Source of the DNA: Branchiostoma floridae
Taxonomy: Eukaryota > Chordata > Leptocardii > Amphioxiformes > Branchiostomatidae
Direction: 5' to 3'
DNA length: 64,000 bases
Assembly: GCF_000003815.2 (NCBI RefSeq)
Contig: NC_049984.1
Coordinates: 15,382,158-15,446,157, forward strand
Within the stretch, counting starts at the first letter, position 1, and every line of letters starts with the position of its first letter. Shown here piece by piece: positions 22,480 through 32,100 of this stretch. A program made the translations under genes and the position numbers. Under the pieces are notes generated by a model. It made no database searches, was not told the DNA's origin, and saw only the letters and a list, made by a program, of their open reading frames with translations.

Positions 22480-25400
22480 ATGTCAGGTGATATAGAACAG
22501 GTTATCAATGCCTCCATCAATGGATCCGTCAACGGTACTGATGTGGACGAGTATGCCGCAGATGTGACCGGGCTACCGGCGGAGGTGTTGGTCGCTGCGG
22601 TGTTCCTGGGGCTCGCCGCCGCCGTGGGCACCCTCAACAACCTGCTGGTCATCATCGCCTTCCTCAGCAGCTTCAAGGTAACATCGCATTGCCGGTGAAC
22701 TATTGAAAACGTTTACTATGTCGTTTACGACAAAAGACCAGTTTCTTACAGTTCACTGAAGTGTCACTGACGAAAGATAGTGGATACTAGCTGAAGCGTC
22801 TGACCGTTTCCAAAATCATATCCAGTTGCTTGAGTAACTGCTTTTTGGCATATCTTATTACCTGGATGTCGAATCTTCATCGACGTTTATGATGTCGTTC
22901 ATGTGTGTACTTTGCTTGTGTTAAATGGTAGAATGAAGTAGACGAGGATCCACAGTGGTGAGGGAAGATAGACGTTAATTGTGTGTGGCGTAACTGGTAG
23001 AGTGTTAGGCTCAGACCTAGAGGTCCCGAGTTCGATACCCGACGTTGTGCTCATGGGAAAGGCACTATACACGATTTTCCTCACTTCACCCAGGTGTAAA
23101 ATGTGTACCTGATTTCGGTCAGAGAGGCAAAATACCACCTTTATCTTGTACGTTGGGTTTTAAACTTCCGAGTGACTGTGCACCAAAAAGGCAGAAAAGA
23201 CTTTCATTAATACTTTCCAGTAAAATACCGCGCCCCGTCCAATTTCTGACGGGGCAGATTTTTAACGAAAAATACGACTGACAGACAACTGGGGCGATTT
23301 TGTCGTTCGGCGAGATCCGGCCGATCTACAAATTTGGCCGGCGTTCGCTCTAATTCTGACGCCGACTTAATAAAAGCTGACGACATCAACTCATCTGGTT
23401 AATGGAGGAGCCTCCAGAATCAAAGTGTCCTACGAAGTTAGCAACATCTAACAACATTATGATTCAAGCAATCCTAACAATGCCCAATGCAAGGTGTAAC
23501 ATGGCCATTGCATTTTCTATGAAATCAAGATATGTTCATCGTTTGTCTTAGGTCCTTTTTGGTAGTTGGTTCTAAAATCCTGAATCTACAAATCGGCATC
23601 GTTGGTTTGGCCTGCTTTGTGGTATTCCTACAGCAAAATATGTAAGCGTCTTTGGCCAAAATACNNNNNNNNNNNNNNNNNNNNNNNNNNNNNNNNNNNN
23701 NNNNNNNNNNNNNNNNNNNNNNNNNNNNNNNNNNNNNNNNNNNNNNNNNNNNNNNNNNNNNNNNNNNNNNNNNNNNNNNNNNNNNNNNNNNNNNNNNNNN
23801 NNNNNNNNNNNNNNNNNNNNNNNNNNNNNNNNNNNNNNNNNNNNNNNNNNNACCTCTTTAGCCATCATTCAAACACAGTGGCATAGAACACATCTAAACA
23901 GCTGGCCCCTAACCACTGGAGTACGCACAAAAACAATTGCCGGCTAGACCATATGAATGTAAACATTACTTGCTTGCAAATGTTACCTCGTTAGTTATCT
24001 CTCATCCTACAGATTCGCACCTCATCGAATGCCCTGATCTTCAACCTGAGCCTTGCTGATTTCCTGCTGTCCGGCCTGGTCCAGTCGTTCACGGTGTTCT
24101 CTCTGGTGACGGGGACGTGGCCGTACTCCGCGCACCTCTGCAGGTTTGTTTTTGTTCAAGAACACATGACAAAGACAATGTAGCGCTGCACTCAAGTTAT
24201 AACAACTTATTTTAACAGCACCACATAACAAAATACAAATAAATAAAGGACTAAGTTAATAAACCTCTGCAGGTTCCTAGCGGCCCTATCGTACATGTGT
24301 CAGGTGGTGATGGCCTCCTCGTGCGCGCTCATCGCCATCAACAGGTACATCTTCATCGTCAGGAGCCTGACCTGCTACAAGACCATCTTCACTCCCCTCA
24401 ACACCACCACAGTAAAATATAATGGAAATCCGTCTTTCCTATGTACCGTTATCCTTGAAAGAAAGAGTTTAACAAAGACGCCTGTGCAATTCCAGAGCAA
24501 GCTGCTAGGGGGCTCAAACATATATCACTAGTCTCTTACATCACAAGCTATCTACCACCAAAAATTCAAGACCATACTATGTCCAGGTCAAACGATATAG
24601 CGCGCAAATTAAAAGTCAAAACTTATTAATTATGCAAATTAGGCCCTTATTTCCATAATGTTAATCTTTCAGGGTTCTTCTCTTTCTTGCAAATACTACA
24701 TGTCGGAATAGTCGTCAAAAGAAACGGAGCTAGTTTATAGACTTTCCTCATTGATTATGCAAATTAGATTCAAACATCCATAATCAATATTCAAATAGAT
24801 GAAGTATCACTGAAGCTATCTACATACAACAAATCATGACGATCCGTCAACCCTATAATACCGTATATTTGCTGTTCCCCAGGAATGGCGGTGGCTACCT
24901 GGGCCGTGGGGAGCCTGATGATCCTCCCGCCGCTGGTAGGGTGGAGCAGCTTCGGCTGGAACACGGACTGCGAGATCGAGAACGTCAACCCCGAGACGTA
25001 CGGCTACGTCTCCTTCTGTCTCATCTTCGTCTTGGTATCTCTGGCCATCACCGGTTTCGTGTATCAAAGAATCTACAGCCACGTCAAGGCTTCGGGCGAG
25101 CGGAGCAACCCAAACGTCCCCCGAAAAGTCATCGCTCGGAGGACTATCCAAAAGACCAAAAACCTTTTCATCATTTGCTGTGTCTTTTGTGTGTTGTGGC
25201 TTCCGGGAGCGCTTGTGTTTTTGATTGATTATAACGCTTCGTTTACGCCGAAGACAGTCCACTTTGTTCTGTGGATACTGTATAACTCTAACCAGGCCAT
25301 AAACCCAGTCCTGTACGCCTTCAAAATCAAAGATTTTCGTACAACAATTCTACGTCCCTTCAGGTATCGCAAGAACATACAACAAGTCCCCTTGGAATTA

Positions 25401-25679
25401 TCATTTTTCAGCAGGCCAAACGACGGTCCTTCTGGCCGCCCAGTGTCAAAACCAGAGTCGATAGAAATGAAGCAATCTCAGAAATCTAAGACGACTGTGT
25501 TGGTGGTTCCGGTAGAAAGCGCATTATGTCCCTGTAGCAGGTCCGAGTACATGTGTGGTCACAGAAAGAGCAGAATAAAACTCTCCCTCTCTCTCCTTCT
25601 CTCTCTATCCACTGCCTCTCAAAAAAATCAAGTTCAGGTACAATACTGTTCAAGTCAAAGTTCAATACACTATCTGTAA
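22480..25679 (+). CDS. Orphan class A (rhodopsin-family) GPCR, four exons
   Basis: Exons: 22480-22677, 24013-24143, 24273-24411, and about 24883-25679, roughly 420 residues. TM1 (LNNLLVI) ends exon 1. TM2 NLSLADFLLSG and the TM3 cysteine (HLCRF) follow, then NRY at the end of TM3. TM4 GMAVATWAVGSL leads to loop 2 with GWSSFGWNTDC, the disulfide partner. TM6 has CVLWLP, and TM7 has NSNQAINPVLYAF with helix 8 FKIKDFR. Asn stands where opsins have the retinal lysine, so it is not a light sensor. NRY and overall shape are closest to melatonin-type receptors, but the ligand is unknown. The tail is Ser- and Cys-rich (CPCS). Exons 3 and 4 do not join in frame with a GT-AG intron; they are one base out. 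A possible AATAAA polyadenylation signal is at 25819. An X-box and a TATA box precede the gene. Confidence 0.82.
22743..22850. repeat. Half of the GTTGCTTGAGTAA palindromic element
   Basis: GTGTCACTGACGAAAGATAGTGGAT…CCGTTTCCAAAATCATATCC…TTGCTTGAGTAA matches the right arm of the element at 34883-35236. Lies in GPCR intron 1. Confidence 0.6.
22985..23180 (+). mobile_element. tRNA-derived SINE
   Basis: Box A region (TAACTGGTAGAG) and box B GAGTTCGATACC (23028-23039), followed by a body with GGGAAAGGCACTATACACG and TTTTCCTCACTTCACCCAG. Related body sequence occurs in the SINEs at 51840 and 52198-52690. Confidence 0.65.
23665..23851. other. Assembly gap (187 N) in GPCR intron 1
   Basis: Run of N. 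Both flanking exons of the GPCR are outside it. Confidence 0.99.
24132..24274 (+). repeat. 13-bp direct repeat across both splice sites of GPCR intron 2
   Basis: ACCTCTGCAGGTT occurs across the donor (exon 2 end, splice after CAG at 24143) and again across the acceptor (splice after CAG at 24272). The 129-bp intron is therefore bounded by a duplicated AG|GT site. Confidence 0.8.
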
Positions 25680-27048
25680 GATGATTGTCATCTGTCACCT
25701 TCCTCAGGGCAATACTAACAGCCACGCATTTCACTGCAGCCATAGGTGTCGCTGCTTACAGATGCGGTACCAAACGTAATGTAGTTAATGCGGTTTTTAC
25801 AATGCCGAACCAAACGTAAATAAATGTATCATTTGTGCACTTAGTTGTGACACAGAATCTTCTTATTCTGTATGTTGGTGAAATGAACCACCCAGTATCA
25901 ACATTGCTGGTTAGAAATGTAGGAACAAACTACGAGTTATTAACAGACGAAGCGTAATGTGAAAGGACTGATTTCACCTTTGCCGTATGACATCCGGTTG
26001 GGTTGAGCTTAGGTAAAGACTGCAGTTTACATCCGACACGCGTGGGGGCGCAAGTATACAGGATATAAAGATGAACCTAGTTTTCTGTTTGTGTATTGTA
26101 TGTGGGCTGTCTAGTGTGATGTTTCCCCTGCAAGAGAAATACACACTTGCCAACTGGACAGCACTTAACACAAAACGATTCTAAAACGGATCTTGTGTAG
26201 CTGTATGATTGCATGTACTGTTGAGTGTTTTTAGTTCTACATGTATATTATCTATTCAAACTATGTCCTCCTTTATATTCTATATAATGGCTATAGTAAA
26301 TCTTGAGCATTAAAATGAAATATGCATGAAAATCAATTCATCGACGAGATTAAACTCCTTCTTACAGTTATCAGCTACCAATGTATGGTTTTAAGCCCTC
26401 TATATTTTTCCAATCTTCTGATCAGAATTTCAATCACCTTTTGCCCACAATATATAGTAAAGTTTAGATTTAGACAATTAGCATAAGTACCTTAGACTAG
26501 AATACACACATATATACGTGCATTACCATATTGTCATTGTCCTTATTTCATAATATATGTTCTTTCTTCCAATAAACGTATTATGATAATCGTCTATTAC
26601 CCTCGCCTTGCTCGTCTATTACCTCACCCCTTTTATCATGAAATTAATTGGACAGTGAACAACAGTCAAATCTGATGCTTCCGCTTCGGTATCGCACGGA
26701 AGTAGATGTTCGGCTTTGGCATCCGTTCTCGCCTATTGTCGGATACCTTCGGTACCCGCACATACAACGCGTTTCAAACACCCCGACATCTTCAGCCTGT
26801 GGGTAAAACGGAAATGTGGTTTTAAATTTCACCACTAGGGATGGTGACTGTCCTTTGTGCTGAAATCATTGATATTGGACCTGTGAAGCGAGATTAGGTA
26901 ACACTGACTTCCTTTTATCTAATGACATCCTCGGGAGACCCCAAAACTAATACGCGAGGGCGAAAATTTAAAATTCACTCAAAATATATGCTGCCTAACG
27001 TTAACCATAGGATTAAAAATCCAGACATTAAAGACACACACATTACAA
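25680..27048. other. Intergenic, 3' of the GPCR gene
   Basis: Putative 3' UTR of the GPCR, then AT-rich sequence without a supported gene. Confidence 0.4.
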
Positions 27049-27480
27049 CAATACCGTGCTAATGTACAAGGTCCTAAACAACAAACTACCACGCGCCATT
27101 TGTGTTTGTGTACTGCACGGTAGGTTTTGGTTGTCTCAAAACGTAAATGAGATACTTTCAGAAGCTCGATAGCCTACCGATAGCCTACCGTGAACCAAAT
27201 GTCTGGAACCACCTACCGCCAGACACACACATACAGCTCCAAACCTTAATGGACTCTTGAAGTGACCAAAACGAAATGACCGAAACGAATGGACTATGAA
27301 CCCTTAGCTTTCGCTCTACTACATGTTTTTGTACCATGTGTATGTGTGTAATGATATATGTATTGATAGATTTATTAGGACTCGATGAAATCTTATATTT
27401 TATCTGACCCTAACCTCCCTCATGGCCTTCAGGCCGATTTGAGCTTCCCATGAATAAATAAAGTTCAAATAAACAAATTA
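27049..27480 (+). mobile_element. LINE 3' end relic
   Basis: A decayed frame reads PNVWNHLPPDTHIQLQTLMDS, matching the VWN-LP C-terminal pattern of CR1/Jockey-type LINEs (compare [13 protein letters not shown] in the element at 13743). It is followed by a 3' end with GAATAAATAAAGTTCAAAT. Confidence 0.5.
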
Positions 27481-27583
27481 TTGCATTTAAATGTAAATAA
27501 TTGGCTGAATCTTTATCAGTTGTTTCAACACTCTACAATGATGTCGAATAATCAAATCCAGATAAATAAAATGTGTATCAATT

Positions 27584-27998
27584 AGGGGTGGTTCCGGTAC
27601 AAAACCGTTTTTCTTGTTGGACCGGTCTGGAAAAACCGGACCTGAAAAGAAAACAGTGGACCAGATGTTTGACGGACTAGAAAATTAGCAGATTATATGA
27701 TCAGGCATTCACGTGTTTTGGGCTTACATGCTCCCGTTCTACAAGAGCGAAGTAGAGGAGATTTGATTTTCACCAAGCTTTCACTGTCAAACTTGGTCTA
27801 AAACAGAGGCAGTTATTGTTGTTTACACGAATATAGGATTTTAAAACACCAATACATACATACAAAACGCCAATGGACGTCGGATACTCCACCTAATAGA
27901 ATTAGAATTATTTTTAGTATGATAACTTCACAGATCCCCTGGACCTGGATCTATGGACCATACCCGTACCTGAACATTTTGTACCGGTACCCACCCCT
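27584..27998. mobile_element. MITE, family GTACCGGTAC
   Basis: Begins AGGGGTGGTTCCGGTAC, ends GTACCGGTACCCACCCCT, with the family's GGACCTGGATCTATGGACC-type core. Confidence 0.75.
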
Positions 27999-28033
27999 AG
28001 TAACAATGCTGAAACCTTCACCCTGTAAATATA

Positions 28034-28460
28034 GAATACAACACGGTGTATTCCATATCACCCGAGGTATACCAGCCCGACCGCGGATAGGATCGCCCGA
28101 AGGCCGGAGGGTGATCCGACCAGCGGAAGGGCTGGGACCGACTAATTTTATCTATGTCATACCCACCTGAGAAAACCCATGTTTTGATGCGAAATGCACC
28201 AGAAGTTGAACAAATTTGGTGCCCTCGAACAAAAAGTGTTACAATAGCAATGCTCCAACGTATTCGAATTGCCAGCCGTGTCGCACTTGGCCCGCTCGAA
28301 ATGGTTCGATTTACTCGAAGGAAGCCTGTGTGATACAAACTTCGAGCCTGTGTGATACGGAAAGTTATCACACGGTCCGGAACACCCGTATCGTACGTTT
28401 TCGCGTCACAGGTATGACATAAGGAGATACACAATACACAATACTGGCATACGTAACACA
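28034..28460. mobile_element. Element with ATACAACACGGTGTATTCC end
   Basis: Starts ATACAACACGGTGTATTCC. The segments TATGTCATACCCACCTGA and ACAGGTATGACATAA are inverted. TTTTGATGCGAAATGCACCAGAAGTTGA recurs at 41036-41065. Related copies: 40912-41092 and 43008-43075. A long minus-strand open frame here is a by-product of the repeat. Confidence 0.65.
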
Positions 28461-29060
28461 CAACAATCAGTTTAATCACCTCTAAGCCCTTGCTTTGCGA
28501 TTACCTAAGGTCCATTTTCTGGACACAAAAACAAGCTTTGTTGTATGTAAAGGTGACCTATTATATGGGCAGTTTGTGGAGTCGTATTATAGACGACACC
28601 GTCACGACAAGAAGTAAAAGTCTTAGAAGTCGACATCAAAAGTAAGTGGACAATTTCCGTTGTTGAAGCCCAACGGGAATGACCAGTATACACCCCGCAC
28701 ACGTAATTTAAATCATTCAAAGGGATACTTAAGTCCGGACGTTATTTTCCAATAGATTATGTTTCAATGAATTCCTGTCCCGGCATTTTTCCTTCCCGGC
28801 ATATTTTCCTTTCCCGTCGTATTCCCAGATAAAAAAAATCGCGCCTCGACGTCCCCCCCCCACACTCACCCCCCCCCCCCCAAAAAAAAACTTTCGCCAA
28901 GGCCCTAGAGACGCCGGTGAAGGAGGCAAATGTCTAGGTGGGATCAAAGGACATGTCAAAAACGCCACCTGAATAATAGATCAACATAATGTTTTCATAA
29001 TCACCACGCTGCGCATGTACAACCACGTGCACAGCTTGTATCTATTATACCGATTAAGCC
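28461..29060. other. Intergenic, upstream of the peptide gene
   Basis: No supported gene. C-rich and A-rich runs at 28852-28890. Confidence 0.4.
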
Positions 29061-29104
29061 TATATAAGAGGCGGAGTTACTTATTAGCCTATAGCTATAT
29101 AAAA
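29061..29104 (+). promoter_or_regulatory. TATA boxes of the peptide-precursor gene
   Basis: Two TATA motifs, TATATAAG at 29061 and TATATAAAA at 29096-29104. The second would set the transcription start near 29125-29130, just before a short non-coding exon that ends at the strong donor CAG|GTGAGT (29164/29165). Confidence 0.55.
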
Positions 29105-29124
29105 CGATCGTACACCATAGCGGG

Positions 29125-32100
29125 AAAGAACATTTACCTGTCGACGGCGCTGTACATCCAACAGGTGAGTTATCATCTACTATGGGGCATGAGTGTGGAA
29201 TATGTATAATAACTATATGAGGAAGGAAAGAATTGACTTTCTTTTGGTTCTGGGTAAGGGTATCTGTATCCTTTAATATCTATAGCCGATATATAACCGA
29301 TTTTCGACGTAACACACCAGCTTTTGTATCTGTATCTATACATTACAGTATAACTGTCCTTCGGCGTAACACACCAGCTTCTGCATCTGTATTATTTGTA
29401 TCTATACATGACTCTATAGCTGTTCTTCGACGTAAGACATTCTGTTTCTGTATCTGTATCTATATACATGACCGTATAGCTGGCCTTCGGTGTAACACAC
29501 CAGCTTCTGTATCTGTATCTATACATGGCGGTATAACTGTCCTTTGACGTTACACACCAGCTTCTGTATCTGTATTATTTGTATCTATACATGCCTCTAT
29601 AGCTGTTCTTCGACGTAAGACATTCTGTTTCCGTATCTGTATCTATATACATGACCGTATAGCTGGCCTTCGGCGTAACACACCAGCTTCGCAGGCATAC
29701 GACGCGGCAACAGCTAGTTACATTTCAATGAACGACCTGTTACATCAGAAAGCACATCTGACTGAAAGCGTTGTTTTAAGCTATCTAGTAAGGATGCTCC
29801 TACCTTCATTGATGGCAACGAGTTCCACTCAGTACAAATGTTTGGCCGGGGACGTATTAATCCTTGGTTGATAAGTTTGGTAGTTGAACGCATGACTGAG
29901 CTGGTATTCAGTTGTAGATACCTAGTAGTTGGTACAATGGTACAATATCTACCGGGTTTTATTAGTCATTTTGCACATCATACATAGGCTGGACATTTCA
30001 TTTCTTCGCGTGCCATCTACTGCAGGTATATTGTCATTTTGGTGACCCCTGTCACAGTTCTTCGTACTGAATCTGACAGGTGAAGGTAGTATCATAGCCT
30101 TTTTCAGCCTGTAGGGGCAGTGGGTTGTTTTCCACTGTGTCTAGGTCATGAGAATATTGGAAGGCGGAGCCCAAACCTTTCCTTTTACCGCGTTTTACCT
30201 CCACAACCGAAGTATGGTATTCTTTTTTTGCACGCCTGCGCGAAGTGACGAGAATCGTCGTGTAAAAGGCAACCCCCGGCCAGGGCTAATCTCCAACCAG
30301 ATCCACGGTGCGTAATGTATAGTATTAAACTTACCGTGCCCGTTTGACTCCCTTTGGTCGGCTATACTCCCTGGCCAGCTTTGATACTATCTTATGGCAC
30401 CATAGAATCGCTTGGAGATTAAGCCAGGGCCACAACATCGACGAGAGGTACAATGTGGGAACTGGTATCAGTGTGCCAAATGAAAGAAAGACTTTGGTCT
30501 AACCTTCATAAACGTAAGACTCGAAAACGAATTAAACACCAAACTTAGTCTTATATAATTGTAATATTGCACATTCATGCCCTATCGGGCTAAGTACAGA
30601 AAATACATATAGATATACTACAAAAGGTAATAATCTAAAACATGGATACTAAAACTATTCTAATACATTTGTTCGGCTTCTTCTCGTTTCTAAATAATGT
30701 TCAATATGCATTGTATGTAGCTTGAGATGTGTTTGTAAAATATATATATATAGATTTTTTCACTTTCCCTTAGAATCAAAAGAGAAACTTGTACAATCAT
30801 TGTTTATAATAGTCGGCTAGATCTAAGGCAAGGTGTTTTTTTTAGATTTAAGTATTTTCATTCCCCGTGTCTCTATCGAATGTTGGGAAATATAGGAATG
30901 ATTTCACAGTCATTTTGACTCTTTATGCTACGGTGTCACAACTGGGAAAAGGGGCTCCGCCAAGGCCTACTACATGGGCTATTTTTGGTCACTTTAGGGT
31001 CTCACCCTACGTGGCCCCGTAGGTTATTCTGTGGTTACAGGCTATTTTGGGGCCTAGCTGGGCCCGGCCTAGCCTTGAACTTACTGATAAAATCAACCAG
31101 GGACCCGGCGAAAAATACACCGTAACCTAATAGTGAAAACACAGAGGGGCACCCCCGCCGTCTCCGGCAGTACTAGAATACCGGGGCATATTTGTGGGTT
31201 CAGAGCTCGGTCGGGGCTACACCCCCTAAGGCTTAGGTCACAAGGCTTAGGTTAGTTATTTCCAAAACGGGGCCGGCCGGGCAGCTTTCGGGAGCGAAAA
31301 GAATGATATATTAAAGACATCAAAATACACAAAATGTCAAAATAAGATACATGGGCATGATATGTGTATATTTCTAGGTATACAATTTGATTTCTCGTTT
31401 CTTAAAGCATCCCGGCCGGGCCCCGGTTTGGAAATGTGACCTAAGCCTTAGGCCGACAGTCGCGCGGTGCAAATGTGCAAATGTGACCACAGCATAACAT
31501 GGGATGGGTACAGAGCTGTCCGATACAATGTATTTTCTTCTGTGAGTGCAGCACGACCTGAATGCTTCTGCATTTTTCTCGATGTCACTTACCTTTGGAG
31601 CATCGGTCTCTGGTCAGGTATTTCATGTACCGGTGACTCCAGAGGCCAATTAGTAGCTTGAGTGCTGGTCTTTTAATATAGGCAATAGAGTCTGTCGAGA
31701 ATAGCGTACACCTACAATACGGTGTTGTGTAAAATTTGACACGATCGTTAATACAAACACATGGGAGACACACGTAGTCGCACTGAATAGAGTCCGTGCA
31801 GGGCGATCCTGAAAAAAAAAACACACAGGGAAACTGGCAACGCCCAACCGTACATTCAAGAGGGCCGGTAACTCTTAACGAAGAATCAAGTTGTTTTTGA
31901 ACGATTTGGGTGACGATTCATTATACTTTACGGTGTGTCTGACAAGCGCTAATGTCACAAATTTGTCCCGGTCGACTGCCGGACACCGCGCGAGAGGATA
32001 TCCGTGTTTTTTGTTTGTTTTTTGTTTTCTCACGGGTAGGTCGCGGCGTCTATTTGTTGACCCGGCTTGATTTTAACTCCGGGCCAGAGTTCCCGGCCAT

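Noticed and set aside
22480-25679. Opsin
   Set aside because: The TM7 position six residues before NPVLY is Asn, not the retinal-binding Lys, and the DRY motif is NRY.
28018-28479. 153-codon minus-strand gene
   Set aside because: Lies wholly inside the ATACAACACGG inverted-repeat element.
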